Source: Callaeas wilsoni (Eukaryota > Chordata > Aves > Passeriformes > Callaeidae). From it: a DNA stretch of 64,000 nt. Positions 23,901-38,900 of the stretch are shown piece by piece (within the stretch, counting starts at the first letter, position 1; each line of letters begins with the position of its first letter). The position numbers were made by a program, and so were the translations under genes. Below the pieces are notes generated by a model. That model made no database searches and was not told where the DNA came from. It was given only the letters and a program-made list of their open reading frames with translations. The stretch is taken from NCBI GenBank assembly GCA_013398955.1, contig VWPU01006159.1, forward strand, positions 1-64,000. The letters run 5' to 3'.

Positions 23901-26900
23901 GACTAATGGAAAATCATTATCAAATGATGACTTTGAGCTAGTTTTTCAAGCTACCAGGTATGAAGGGCATTAAAACTGCCAGCATAACTTAGTTGCAGCC
24001 TGAAAAAACTCAACGAAATCCACAGAAGGTGGGAGCTGTGCCTTGGTTCCCAGTTGTGCTGGAGAAGCTTCAGGGCGAGGCACTGAGTCATTGATGTGTT
24101 ACAGTTGTTGGCAGCATCTCTGACCCGTAGTATTGTGCCGAGGTGCAGCAGATGATAAACATGCCTCAGCACTCAGATCTCAGGCTCTGGCTCCGTGACA
24201 GGGATACATTTAGGTAATTTCATACAGTAAGCTTCTCTCTAACAAAATTTTAGCAGTGCAAAGTGTATATTGATCCAGGTCAAGGACAGAGACAGGCAGA
24301 CACACACGAGCACACAGAGCTGGCTGAGGCCATGCTTCACTTGACTCTAACAGCAGGTTGATACTCAGTGAAGTTTCCATTTAAGAGTAGCTAATTATCA
24401 TCTCCTTACAGATAACTTCGTGTTTAAATAAAAGCAGTGTTTAACCTTGAAAGTTCCTGTTCTCATTTAGATCTCTTTTCCTCCAACAAATATTTTCTGG
24501 TTATGTTATATTTTCAAATGTCTGTGATGTTCTGAGGTGTGGGTCAGGGGGTTGGTTTCTTTCAATTCTTGCATTAGTGAGAATTTTATTATTCTGTTAA
24601 CACTCTACTATAGCAGGGCTTGCATTTTCTCATGAAGATGTTGTGCTTGGGTTCTTTAATGCGTCACCACGAAGCTCTAAATGCAGCCAGTGAGGTGAAC
24701 TCAAAAGTCTTCATCTGGTGATGATGTTGCAGAGATGAAACAGAGGTTTAGCAAACTACTTGGTATTTTCTGGGAGTTGCCTTATGTTAACTTCAGTACT
24801 GAGATGCTTACATCAAAAGCCAAACATTTTCATTTTTAATCTTTGGGCTTTTCTTTAAAGGCTCTTATGTTATTTTTAGCTCCAGCTCCCTGCCAAAAGC
24901 TTTGTTCGTTTTCTTTTGGATTTTGTGTTGATGAATCCCACTAGTTATGATGTCATTGCATAGTGTGAAATGACAGCAACAAAAAGAAAAATCTTACCCA
25001 TACCATCTGTTACAATAAATATCATGCATTCCTGTTAGATTCCAAGCGGATTTGGATTGCATATTCACAACAGAAGTTGGTCTCTGCTAAGACGTATGGT
25101 ACCCTCTAGCGTAAAGCTTTTAATCACCAAATTCTCTATATGGTTTTGGATTTGATATGACACATTTCCAGGTCTAAGTTTAGTTGGGGTTTTTTATCAG
25201 TGTTTAATCTTCTCTCATTCATATCAGGCCTAGTAACTTGCCAGAAATGGTCCTAGAGGAATCTGCATGAATTAGGATAATTCACTAATACCAAGCATTG
25301 GTTGACTTCTTACACTGGTCGTCTTACAGTAATTGTGGCCTGAAATAGAGAGGGGCAGATTTGCTTTAATCTCCTAAGTATTCTTCTCAAAAGATTAAAT
25401 GCAAAATGTTGATTCAAACCTGTGGTTGGTGTTCCCAGAGAGTGTATTGGCATTTGAATGTGAGTCTTTCCCTGCATAATTTATCAAAGCTCTCACTGAA
25501 GAAATTGAATTTGATAGGTGTTTCATTTTATGCCGCCAGATCACAAACATGTTTAGAAACCCTGAAGAATGAAATGGTGTCAGGATCCAAGCAGAGTGCA
25601 GAGCCAGCCTTAGCAGCCTTGGTCAAAGATGAATTCTGAAATGCGGGGTACAGCAGTGCTTGTGCATGGACTGAAATGTGCTACCTGCCAGGAAAAAAGG
25701 AGACTGAGAAATTGATGAGGATGCATGTTATCGTGGAAACTGGTTATTACTCTTGAATGGAGCAGGATGCTTGCAGCTCCCATTTGAACTTGGGATAAGA
25801 TTTAAGTGCCTCTAAGTAGTTTGAGTTGCAGGGTTTCAATAACCACTTCATTTCCAGAGGCTCTAAGTAGAGCCTTAGTGCTGGAAATGTCAGACGGTGG
25901 AGAAGGTTTTCCCTTGGTAACCAGCCAAAAAAAAAGAGATTTTCCATTTGCAGTGTATTGATGTATTAGAGTTCTGCCTTTGGGCATGGATGGACATGAT
26001 GTTGTGGCTTACCTGGGCAAGAGCCAGATCCCAGGAGAAGCTGAGGGAATTCTTGAGGGGGTCACAGAATGAAGTTGTGGTGCTCCTGTGGATGTGTGAA
26101 GCTTGGGCTTGGGACAGTGCATTGTGTCACAGCAAGAGACACTCACTGGGGAAACAAAGGAAAAAAAAGTATGTTCCTGCCCCTGTCACTCCTGATAAAT
26201 GCTGTCTTGTTCAAATTGCATCAATACTTGCTCTGCAACAAAGCCAGTCAGTATGTGGATGTCCTGTTTAGGGCACAGCCGCTTTCTTGGAAGCAATTTC
26301 CCAATAGCTGAGGCAGAGATGAATGGCCTGCCAGAGCAAAAGCTGGCTGCAGTGGAAGGGTTTGCACTATTGTAGCCCTCCCTTGTCCACAGCTGGCTTT
26401 GTGCGCTGAATCACAGCTTGTCACCTGTTCTGTCCCTCTCCTTCTGCCTGTGTGCTTATGCACTTTCTCTTTGTTTCATGGTATGCACATTTGAGTTTGT
26501 GAATAAGAACTTGCACTAATCACAAGAGCTGAAATATATTACCTGTGTTTGAATCCATAGTGTTGTTTTTTATGCATAGTGTTTTTAATTAATCTTTAAT
26601 TTTAAATCCTTGTATCTTGCTGCAGAGTAAATCTTTGTTTCTCAGGTTAAGAGATAAAGAAACGTAAACCAGCTGATCTCTCCCTGCACAGCAGGGCCTT
26701 CCCTTTGCATCCTGGCTGCCAGGAAGAGGAACTAGAAGAGCTGGATTCCTCCTGTAGTAGGGCTTTTGAATGGCAGGAAATCTTCTTTCTAGCTTGCTTA
26801 AATGTAAAATCCGCAGTACAGACAAAAGGCATTTTGAAGTTGAGGCTGAAATTCCTGTGTTTGGATGGATTTGTTGCGCTCAATTATACTGAACAAGCTT

Positions 26901-29900
26901 TTGCAACATGCTTCACATGGGAATTAGTGTGATGAGGAGAATACTTTTCAAAGTGTAACTGTATGGGAGGCTTTCCACAGAGTATCTACAGCATGTTAAT
27001 TCCCTCTTTCACTGCAGGGCCCTGAGTAGAATGCAGCATTGTAGTCCTTTTGTAATAGATGCTGATGGATTTCAGGAGCAGTGCTGTTCTGAAATGGCAA
27101 CTGTCATACTTTTACTGGTGTGTGTGTGCAAACTGCTAAACTGGATGTTCCAAGGAGGAATATTATGGAGACACCCAGGAAATTTTGGGCTGCAAGCTTC
27201 ATGTGTGCTGTTGCAGAGACATGAGGAGCACTGCTTTCCAAGACCCTAAATGGCCTTTTGCTCCAGGCAAAAGCTAAGATGACTCTACTTCATTTGCTTT
27301 GCTGTCCTTGGTTTCAATTTGGCTTTTTGAGCTTTATATCACTGTCTTTAAAGATTTTTGCAAAGATTTGAATCATTATTCCTCGTTATCTAAGTGGCTG
27401 ATACCTTTACTCATAATTTTCTGTTATTTTATTTATTAGGCTGTGATTCTTACGTTTATTTTAATCTTATAACTGGGGGCATAACAAACATTTAGCCACA
27501 GCTAGCAGCAGCATTAGCTAAGATGGGTTTAATGTGCTGAACTTTCAGCAGCTCTTCCCCTTGTGATGACTTGGAGATGCATTGCCACTAAGAGTCCTTT
27601 GTCTTTTTTTTAAGAGGATGCTGCTGACCTACTCTAAGCTATTTCTCAGGCTGTAAAAGAGGGCTGATTTTTACTGTTTATAACAGCAAGCTTTAAATAC
27701 ACCAGATCAAGCAAAGCAGAGATTTCTTTTTGTTTTGTGGTATTTGCCTTGGAATGACTTCTGTGCTTTGGAATGGCTCTTCAGATAGATCTCTGAGTAT
27801 CATCCATCTCACAATCTCTATCTACATCATGTCCAGGATGATGCTCTTCACTGATGAAGAGGATTAAAATAGTCATTAAGCTGCAGAGCACACCACATGT
27901 CCTGTAAAGTACAAAATAAAGATACAGACAGACTGAACATACTGGAATGATACAATCTGTTGGAATGCATCAGGATGGGAACATCTTTAACTTGAGCCAG
28001 ATTTGAAATGCACGTATCACAGAAAGATGAAACCAGGGCTTAGTTTGCATATAGAAACGCTTGGCCTGGTGCTGTCTGTAGACACACTTTCTTGCTTTCA
28101 TTTTTCTCTGCTGTGTTTGAGTGGATAGTTCGTCCTGTCTGCCTCACCTTGACTCCTGAGTGCCACTTAAAATGGTGTGCTTGGCACTATTTGTTAGGAT
28201 GCTTCCTGCAATGAATTAACTTTGGGAACAACCCAAAGCAGAGGACTGTTCTTATTTATTCTCACCTCTCTGGGTTAACGTTCGCATCCTTTAACTGACA
28301 GATATAACTATGAAAATACAGACAGCCTCTAACGCAGTTGTGTGACTGTGACTGAATAGTTGCTCCATTTGCCTTTGTTGTCCAGGCTGTAGAGCTGCCA
28401 CGAAGCCTTGACACCCACTAATCCATTTTGTGCTGGTGACCAAACCTGTTTTCCTCCTCCAACAGGTACTACGATGAGGTAGAAAAGTTCTCAGTGCAAT
28501 ATTCTGAGAATGTTCCCAGCCTCGTAACACAAATCCATGTAGTACTGGTCCCACTGCTGTCCAGGCTGGCTGGGAATTGTGCAGGGAGAGGCAACCTCCA
28601 GGATAATTAAAGCATGGTCTGGTAAGGAGCTCATTTGGGCTCTCAATGATATTTTTTTTTTTTTTTTTTAAGTAAGATGTCCAAAGTAAGGATCTTAGAA
28701 TGAGGTATGTTTCTGGCTGTCTTGTGCTGTTGCATCATCAGACTGTAATTTCAGCATAGCTTTCTGGGGTGCTGCTCTCTTATGATTTGAGACATCTGAA
28801 TGGATTCAGTAGGGCTAATCCACATCAGAGATTTGCCAGATTCTGACAGAGTTAATATTTGCAGCTGAGATGTGTTCATAGTTGGGTTTCTGAATTAAAA
28901 AAACACCTCAGTGGGCCACTTCTGAAGTCAACCAGTGAAGCATAAAACCACCACTCCCCAGGATTAGAACTTTATGCAACATTTTCATCCTTTGACTTTG
29001 AGAAAGCACTATTGAAATGACTCAGCCGATGGCTAGGAAAATGGTGAGTGGCCAATTGCATCAATAGGCAGATCAATGTAGCCTTCAACCACTGTCCCAG
29101 TGATGGGATTTGCATGTTAAGTCAGCATTTCCATCGCTGTCCTTGTCTGCTTGAAGGGTCAAGGAAAGCAAAACTTTTTTGGAGGGCTGACCATTTCTTT
29201 CTTTTTTGTTCAAGCCGGTCTCCCAAGAGCATCTGAGCAGGCAAAAAAAAAGCATCTCTAAGTAAAAGTCAATAGTCACTTCTTTCCCTGCCTGATAGGC
29301 ATTTCCAAGCAGGAAAATAAAGAGTCATTTGGAATGCTTGTGTTCAAAATAACATATCTTGACAGTGTTCTTTACAGTTCCTCCAGCTGGTCTCTATACA
29401 ACAACAAAAAAAGCTTCTATGATGGACAGCCTGGGCAAAGGGTTTTAAAAAAAAATTTAAAAATACTAGTACATTCAGAGACCTTGAGGAGGAATTTCAG
29501 TTGATGTGATGGAAGTTCTCAGTGGATAGTGCCTCTTTAAGGCATAACAGGATTGTCTAAAACTGTTCCTCTTGCTCTTTTTCGAAGAGTGATTTCCCTT
29601 GCTGTTGCAGAACAGGCAGTTTTTGCTTCCACCTTTGTAATAAAGCTTTCAGCACCTGATGGCTTTGTGCTTCGAAGCCCTCAGTGAAGTGTCAAATTAC
29701 TTAAAACTCATCAAGGGCCCAACCATCAGGTGGGTGCAGCTGCAGTGTGTAAATTCTTCCACTAATCTTATGGTCAATTGTATTTCAGCTAAGCAGACAG
29801 AAGAGAACCCTGCCTTGAAATTTTTGAGAAAATGCATAAGGAAACATCAAGGAAATAATTATCAGTGTACACAGGGTTCATTCTTCCCACCGAAACCTGG

Positions 29901-32900
29901 GAGAGACTATAAAGAAGTTAAAATCTCATTTTTTCAAAGATAAAAATCACCTCTTCCATTTTGTTTTATTTCCATGCAGTGCTATACAATCTGATACAGC
30001 TCAATAGAGTGAAGAGCTTTAAAATTCAGCATAAGAAATTCAGGTGTTCAACGTGCAAAGCCAGGTAAATATTCTGCAATGATAGCCCTGAAATACTGGA
30101 GGTTCTAGGCTTGGTTCTGTGGAGCTAGTTTTATTTTCTGGATCAGCAAAATCAGTAAAGGGCATCTCAGCCCAGACAGCTTGAGTCTGTTCTATAAATT
30201 ACCACTTAATTTTCTAATAGCATTAAGCAGCTGTTCTAAGTAGAGCTCTGCTGCTTCCTGTGAAGGAACTGGTTAATACGTCCATTAGAGCTTGTGTGCA
30301 AGCCTAGCTGTGGGGTGATGCTGCGACTGTTAAACCCCAGCTGATGAATTAATGCTTCAGAAATAAAATGCTGCTAAATAACTAAGGATTGCTTTTAAAG
30401 AGTGGAAGAAATGGAAGTACATTAAGCCATTGCTGAGGTCCTTTACTTTCTGTGACCCTGCTGCTGACAAACTTTGAGGGTACTTGGAAAGGCTTTTTGT
30501 CATTTGACTTCCCTTGTGTCAGACTGCTCAATCCAGGTGTTTAAGTTCCAGGGAATGGGTGGAAGTTCACTTTTCATCCTCTGCTTTGGAGGAAGGTAAA
30601 TTGGGAGATTTGAGCCTGTATTCTGCTGATGGTCTCAGGATCTCTTGAGGACTGGGTGGCTGTGTGTAATAAGCTTAAAAATAAATAAAGCTTTTGCCCT
30701 CAGACTCTTGGAAGCAAGAAATGTTGCTCCGAGCCTTCTTCCTGCACTCCAGCCTCTTCCCTACTCAACCAGGGTAGTGCTTGGCATTCTTCAGTCTACC
30801 CTTGCTTGTGGGCTTGTTCCCTCACCTTCAGTTTGCCGGCAGTAGTGGAAGGCAACTGGCAGCCTTTCACCACTTTTATTGCTGTTTACTGAGATCAGAA
30901 ATAGCTGCAGTCCAGAAAATGAAAGACTGTTTTGGTGACAAATTTGAGATGGTTTTGCTAAGTTAATTCTCTTGCATTTATTTTTTTTGCTGTGAGTGGT
31001 AGGAACTTTTCCTAATAAGCAGCTAACTGTAAACGAAACTTTCTTGGCACAGTGTTCACATTGAAGTTTTCTTTAAGGAAAATGTTGTTTACTGGAGCTG
31101 AACAAACTTAGAGTGTCACTATAGGAATCTCTTTAAAGCACTGATTTCTGCACACTTAGACATTAAAGGTTCTTAAAAGATTTTGTTTTGTATGTGAGCA
31201 GTCATGTAAGCTGCTGCCTGAAAGATGCTCCATAACAACTCATAAATAACAGGAGGAGGTGTATGGGAAGATGGTTTTGGTTTAAAATCCCAATTTCCAT
31301 TATTTTCCAAATAGATTTACTAAGAGCCAGAGTTGCTGTCTGTTCTCAGTAGCAGGTACTAACTGCTGACTGTTTTCATAGACTTGAAATTCGTAGAAGT
31401 AACCTGTGCTTTTGAGTGGACTTAAAAAGTTTAAAGTATCAAAGTATCCTCAGTTTTTATGCTGGAAACAACAAGGCTGTTCCATAATTTTTTTGGTAAC
31501 TTGTTAATTTTGGTCTGGATCAGTATAAGCTCGGCAGAGCTCAGGGAGCAGCAATAAGGACAAAAGCAGCCCTGTATTTTGGCTGTGGTTTCCAGTTTTC
31601 AAAAGGTGGTCATTAGCATGGCTTGGAAACCCAAGACTCAAAAGCCTCATGGTTTTCTTCTGCAGATTTGAAGTTTCATCTGAATTGTTTGAAGGACAGA
31701 ATTACCAATTAATTGGGTTGGGTTTTGGGGTTTTTTTAACAGAAGATTGTGAATTTAGGGGTGGAAAGCAATAGGCATGACCCACAGAGCTCCAGTGTGG
31801 TCAGAGCAAGACCTGTTAAATCATTCTTGTGTGCTGTCAGGAAGTTGCTGTGTAGCCTAATTGCAAGACTTGAAAATCCTGAGTAAGTATTTTATCATGT
31901 TCCAAAACATTTGCAGTCTGTACACGCAAATAATCTGTGATGCTGAAAAACACCCATAAGGGGATGGATACTTGAACCAAGCTCAGACTGCATTGGAAAC
32001 TGCATTCCTGCTTGTTACCCTTCTTTTATCTTGCTTTTTTCCCCCCGCTGGAATTTTTCCTTGCCACTTCAAATTCTCTGTTAAAATATGCCCTTCAGTT
32101 TCCTGCTTGCCTTTTGGATCATTGTGTTTTAGATAAAACCACAATCTGTGCAGCCTTTTTATCTGGAGTCAGCTGAGTGGTCAGACAAGTGGATAGAGTG
32201 AGGAACCATAGGTTCTTGCAGTGGCTCCTTTGCACAACTCCCAGTGAGCTTCACAAGATCTGTAAAACAAATGTTCCTGCCGTTTTGAAGAAGGAATTTT
32301 GGTTTGTTCCCTCCTGGAATGCTAAATCACTTTGAATCATTAGTAAGGGGTTTATTTTTCTGTCTGATGTTAACAAATGATTCTGTCTCTTTTCTGCCAG
32401 TTTTGGCCACTAGGAAAGCTAGTGGAGAACTCGTGTGGGTGTGTGACTTGTGATGAGTTTTAGTGCAGGAATTACTTTTGCCTTGAACAAATTGCTTTGA
32501 AGTGACGAAAGATTTTCTGAAAGTACTTTCCTGTGTTTTATGGAATCTGTATCCTGGTAACTACAGTGATTCTATTCCCTAACTCTTGTGTAGCTAAAGT
32601 GTCTTAAGATGGCATGAACTCTCCTATCAAACCATGGAGAAGTTACTTACAAAATAGCATCTCTCAGTACTCCTCCACATGTGCTGCTCTCAGTGATGCC
32701 TTTGTGGTATCAGCAGTGATGGTTCATATTGGCAATCAGCTCAGAAGTGAAAGATCTGAGAGTTAAACTTTTCAAACGCTATTAAGCCATAGCTGCTGTC
32801 CTTAAGCTTTGGTTTGGATCTCCCTTCTGGTTGTCCAGGAAGGCAAAATTGCCCCATGGCTGTTTTTTCAGTAGAGTATTAGTGAATGTGAAAACATTAG

Positions 32901-35900
32901 CTTGCACTCAAGTTTTTGCTTGCTGACTGGCTAACAGGACATCTTGGGTCTCTGTGCCTCAGATGCCCAAATAAATAATGTGGGAAAGCAGCAATTAGTC
33001 AGGCCATGCAAGACAGTGTGATGACACAGATTGGAGTGAGGAGACGAGCATTAAACTGAGCTGAGCCCGCTGCCAGGTGACCTTAGGCAAGTCACTTGAC
33101 TTTGTGCCTCAGTTTAGCCCAGTGATAAATAGGCCTCGCTCCCTTTCCTGGGATAGGACTTAGGATGACGTCGTAAAAAGGGAACTTTAAATAGAGCCGT
33201 GGCAGTGTTCTGCTGCAAGGGAAAGGAAGTGGCCGTGTGTCTGTCTGACACAGCTTGGAAATTGTCCCTGACGTCCTTGTGACATGTGGAAGGCGACCTG
33301 GCTGATTAAACCTTTTTGGACCTACCTGTGTGCTGTGTGAGGATTATCAGTGTTTGTGCTTTCCTCTTCTCTCACCCTTATTTTTAGGGTGGCTTTGTGT
33401 TAAACTGTTCCAGTCCCAGCCATTACACCGAAGCTGTACTTTAATTTCAGGGCCTCAAGCTTTCAAATGTTTTTCAAAGCACACAGTTCTGGGTATAGTA
33501 ACATTTGTTCAGGGAACATTGCAGTGGAATTGTTACGAACTTTCTCTCCGGGGATATAAAAGAGGATGCCAAAGGCAACCATGTTACACAAGCAACTTCA
33601 GGAAGCTGAGGCAGTGCTGAGTCGTGGCTTTCCTGGATCTGATCGCCTCTCCCCCAGCCTAGCTGTGCACCAGCACTGCCTGCAGTGTGGCACTCCCTAT
33701 CGAAATGCAGCAGTTCCCAGTGCAAATGTCTCACATGCAGATTATGTGCCCATTGACTCATATACACCCGGTTTATGGAGCATGATAAACTTAGAGAGGG
33801 AGGGGGAAATAATCTGATACCTCCTGAGTACAAATTCCAAGGGCAAAAGGGCTGCCCATGAGTCGCAGGTACTTGGAAATCTCCCCTTTTCCTTGTAGAA
33901 AGGCAGTGGAATGTGCAAATCGGTAAGGAATGCTTCAGGCTGCAGCAGGTCTTTGTAATCCTGCGGTTGCTGTTGGCACATATGGAAGTACGTGGATTAT
34001 TGTCACTGAATTTCCGAGTGTTCAAGGCTTCCTGTCGGCCATAAAGACAGGCATCTAAATATAAACTGCACCCCAGCTACCACTGCAGCTCCTGCCTTGG
34101 CTCCCAGTTCTCTGCTGGTGCAGACTCCTCCACCACAAAAGTCAATAAAGGACAAGCAGATGAGAACTCCACCCCTTCCAGCAAGTTAAAGCAAGCCAAA
34201 GACTGCTTTAGTGAGATTTCTGCCATTTAAATTCAAAAGCAAACACAGGCTGGTATTATCAGCTCACACCAGATCTGCCTGCAGACAGTAATTCTTCCTG
34301 TCTTGGACCCCTGCCCATGTGCATTATTGTAATTATCAGCAATTTAAAAAAAAATAAAGCAATAAAGCTAGGATGAGCTGCTAGTCTGTAGATTTACTGC
34401 CTGCTGTGTCAGGCATTCATTAGCCTTCCTGGGTTCAAGCCACCTATCTGCTGAATAAAAGCAGGAAGAGGAGCTAAGGAAAACAAAGCATGAAACGCCA
34501 TTTGAAGCATGAATTGAGAGCTCTGCTTGCATTTACAAGTTATAAATCCAAAACCAGAGGAATTTTAAGTATTCTGTTGAGAAGTTCTTGTGTGTAAAGT
34601 CCCTCTGCCAAGTTCCCTCACTTTTTGGTTGAAGTGTTGATTTCCTGAATTCTAACTTACCATTAATTCCCAGGTGAGATTCATGGCAATGAATGTTAGA
34701 TTTAAGGGCCGTATGGCATGTTGTGACCCAGGAAGGCTGAGCTTTACAATGCCAGCCCAGCTGTTTTCCTTCCAGTAGCTTCAGTTTGTGACTACAGCTC
34801 TTCTTGATTTTCATTTTGCCAAGGGCTGGCCTCTCCTCGTGGAAGGAAAAAGGTCCATGAACATCAGCTAGAGGCAACAGTAATAAGGGGTGTGCAGTTG
34901 AGGCAGTTGAGTCCCTGCACGAACATTCACACCAATTTTTCAGCCCAGAAAGGGCAAAACATTAGAATTCTCAGACATTAAAAAGCAGCAGCCATGGAGG
35001 GTTGTATTCACAGGAAGGCTGGTAAGATAACAGCATTCATTTTTATGTCAAAGGAACTGTTAGAATTCCTTAGTGGTCTTGAAAGTGTTCAATTTATATC
35101 CTCCATGTCTGTGGGTATTGCACTGATATAGGGAGATTTGCAGAGTTGCTCAGCTAGAGTAGGAAATGTAATTTAAAAAAAAATCCAGAAAAAGTTCTTC
35201 CTTTCCTTTAATTAAGTTAAGGTGGGCAGTGTGATTTATCTGAATAAGGAGAGTGCCGAACAGCCCATTGCAAAGTCCCTCAGGCTATGGTACACGTGCA
35301 CCCTGATTTAATAACGAGTATTGCTTTCGAGTGCCTCCGCTTAATTAAAAACAAACAGCACAAGTAATCTTTTCAAGTGCTGCCCAGGTTTTTGTTTTTG
35401 TCAGTGTAGCAGCAACTGGTTGTGGAGTACATGTAACTCTCAGGAGCAGGAAATCTGATCTGACCTGTAGAGAATCCTACAAAAGGCCCTGCCTTGTCAC
35501 CAAAGGGCAGGGTAGCCAATAATCTGTTTTCTGGCCACCAAATCAATACAATTCTCCATTGGAGCTTTCTTCAGCAGCTTATAAATACTAGAGGCTGGAG
35601 TTTCAGTCTTAAAACAGCTTGATCTTCCATGGTTTTACGTGGAGAGCTACTTGTGTTACTGCAGAGGAAGCCTCATGGAAAGCATGGGCGGTGTGGGTTC
35701 TCACAGGCTCTCCAGGCTTCTCAAGCTCCCATCCACTCTGGTTTTGCTGGAATAAAGGTTCATTCTGGCTAATCTGATCAGATGGACAAGGCTACGGTCA
35801 AGTTTGACCTCACTGAAAATGCAGAAGTCAGTTAAATATGACATTTTGCATCTACCTTTGTGATATTAAGGAAAGCTCTCAGGAACTAATTTCTGTGAAT

Positions 35901-38900
35901 TATAATTATCAGCTTCTCTTCATAAGAGAAAAGCTCCAATCACCCTTCAATTCTAATGTCCCCACCAGCCTGCCAGAAGGTTTTCCAGACTAGCATTCCA
36001 TAGGGAGCTGTATGGACAGCATGTGAAGTAAGTTATGTTGTGATGAGGTTTAACAGATCCTGGCAATAAAAGGCAAAGGACATGGACGTGGTTTTCATGT
36101 TTAGGTCTTTATAAACCAGAACTGCAATGTACTGCTTGTGTTTCAGTGGTAGATATAAAATATTCTTTATTTTACTAAAGTCTCTAGCCTTATGTCCCTC
36201 CTTTGGGATGGGGGATACTTGCAGGAAGAACAGATATGACCCTTTTTAGCACCTGGAGCCCAGGCCTCCAGGTGGGTAATGCTCATGCGTCAAACCTGGT
36301 GTCACAAGCTGAAGAGGCCAGTAGTAAATAAAAGCCTGGATACTTGGGCAGACACTTCCATCAGAGAAAATGAAGATTTAGAGGCTTGAATTCCAGTGTT
36401 TGAGGACCATAAATCAGGCACTGGATGGCAGGGTGAGGAATTTAACTGATATTAACTGGCCAGAGATTTATGTGTTTATGGAATCAAAAACTTTGGTCTT
36501 GGAAAGCAAACTGGATTACAGAATTATACCAGAAGGCAGAGCCCAGTTCCTCTTGAAACATCTTGTAAATGCAAGTTCCAGTGAGGAAAGTAATGGTTTA
36601 CAGAACAGTCTTTTCCCAAATAACATTTGTCTTGCTCTCATGTTATGGGTATTATAGGATAATAGCTACTAAAATAATGTTCAACAAGGATGTACACAAC
36701 TGGAGGAACTCTCTTCCATCATGCATGTGTTGCCCCACCCGATCTGTCAGGCTGCTTATTTAAGGGATTGAATAGTTGCTCCCCAGCACTAAAAGAAGCA
36801 GCTGCTTCCATTTATGGCTGGGAAATTCCCAGAGAAAAATGTGCTGTTGGGTTGTTCATCCTTTTGCAATGTGGAATGGGTGAATTTTCTGAAGTACTAA
36901 AGAGCTTAACTAAGGACATGGCTTTATCCTAAGATTCATGCTGGTTTACATGTTTGGCAGCCTTCCTTTTGCAGAGTGATGCCTGAGTGTAGCCTGAGGG
37001 ATCCGCTTCCAGTTTTCGTACGCTGAAGGCAATTGTGGGAAGCATCAGAAAGTTGCTTGGTCCCAAAAGGCTCTTGTAGGTGACCTTTTTCCCAGTTTGT
37101 CAGTGTTAAAGCTGTGGCCTCCATGGAGTTTGGAGGTGCTGTATTCTCTCATTACAGCTAAAATGAGATTAAAGTACTAAATGAAATAACTGATATGATT
37201 GAGGGCTGGAGTGGATTGCCAGTGGAGGAAGAATTGAAGCCCATTGCTCAAAAATCTTGCCTTGCAGGTTCTGGGGTTAAAGAGTGCATCTCAAAGTTCA
37301 TTAACTCACCCAACAGCACAATTCAAGAGAAGATTTCTGCCGTTTGATTAAAAGTGATGAAACCAAGCAAGTAATTAGTCTCTTTGTTCAGCTGTGAGTT
37401 GGGGCTTAGCATGTTCTGGTAGCTACAGCAACAGCACTCCGACTGATAAGCAAACTATGTGAGCAATCCAGGAAGGAGGAATGATACCTTTGCAGGGAGC
37501 AAGCTGGAGAGGCAGCAAAAACAAACACTGGCTCACATCAGTATGTAAACAGGGGATGATCATGATTTCAGGAGGTTGGTATATGTTTGAAGAGGATTTT
37601 TGCTCATGCAAGAGATGTGACAAATGGATTGGAGCCTGCACCTCTCCTGCTCACGCAGCTCCCTTATTGTGCTGCAGACTTGTTAAGCTTGCTTTGAAGG
37701 AGCCAGATTTCAGGCATCAGCAGTGCCATCATAGCACATACATTTATTCTCTTTTTATGCCCTGTATTCTGACAAGGGTTAATACTTGCTGGGTTCTTGA
37801 TCTTGCATTTCTTTTTGTTTTTTTTCCAGGAGTGGAACTTGGATGTGGTTGCAATGTTGTCACCAAACAAAACTGTTTTGGGGATTGTTTCCCTTAGCAT
37901 GTCAGGTCGTGTTCTCTCTGGAAAATGATTGTTGGTACCAAAGTGGTGCTTGTTTGGAAAGAGATATAAAGGGCCTCCTAAAAAGTTTGTGTGTGTTTAG
38001 GGAGTTATGAAGGATTATTCTACATTGGCTTCTTTCTTCTGAAAAGACACAGCAGGGAGGAGGATGGTGCAAGACCTGTCACAGGCTCTGCTGTGTGCAC
38101 TGGTAAGATGTTTATTAAAGGCTTGCTTTGTGAAAGAACCAAGTCACTGTACAATATTCCCAGCCTCTGTCTGTTCCTCAGAGTTCCTCCTGTACCTGAA
38201 CTATGTGACTCTTTTTTCCTTAGGACAGAGAGTACAACAGACATACCCACACTAAACTTGAAAATATATGTGAACTTGGCAGCATTTTGATACTGGGACA
38301 TCGATGCTACTCTCTATTACATGTAGTTTGGTATTTCATTACTTTGTGGTCTGTGCTAAAACACGCTGTCATGAGCATCTGTTGGTTGGAAGGGTCAGAG
38401 TAAGTAGAAACCACTTGTATAAGACTGTTTCTCTTAAATGATGCATGGATGAATAGTACTTAAAACTCAAGGGGTCATTTTTCTGCAGTTAATACTTGAA
38501 TTTATGCTTTTGTTCCTCAGGTTGGTTTTCTCCCCCAAGCACTAATCTTGTGTTCAGCACTAAACTATGCTTGACTTTCTGAGTGTTGAAATGTCTTATC
38601 TCCAGGCAGAGAGATAAGGGGAGGGGGAGAAATGAGCTAATTGTAATGGAGTTATTATTTTTCCTAATATCCAGTAACTAAGAGCTGCACAAAGTCTAGT
38701 TGAATTGTACTCTATTCCTTTATTTCCTTTAAGCATACAAATATTGGTATGAGCTGATGTGGGTCTGCAGGCAGTAGGGAATGAACAGTGCCCACAGTAA
38801 TTTATGCATTTTTCAGTGCACAAAAGTTAAATATGAAGGCCAGACTGGTAGCCTGAGTTTGTGTTGCCTGCCAGTGGTAAAGCAGCTTAGGGCCAGCAGA

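Noticed and set aside
33474..34025. Minus-strand open frame of 183 codons in intron 1
   Set aside because: Longest frame outside APLP2, but with no recognisable domain, irregular composition and no promoter or splice context. A chance frame is more likely.
38380..38400. Reverse-oriented CR1 end (GTTGGAAGGGTCAGAG)
   Set aside because: The flanking CR1 blocks are absent; similarity is limited to a few bases.
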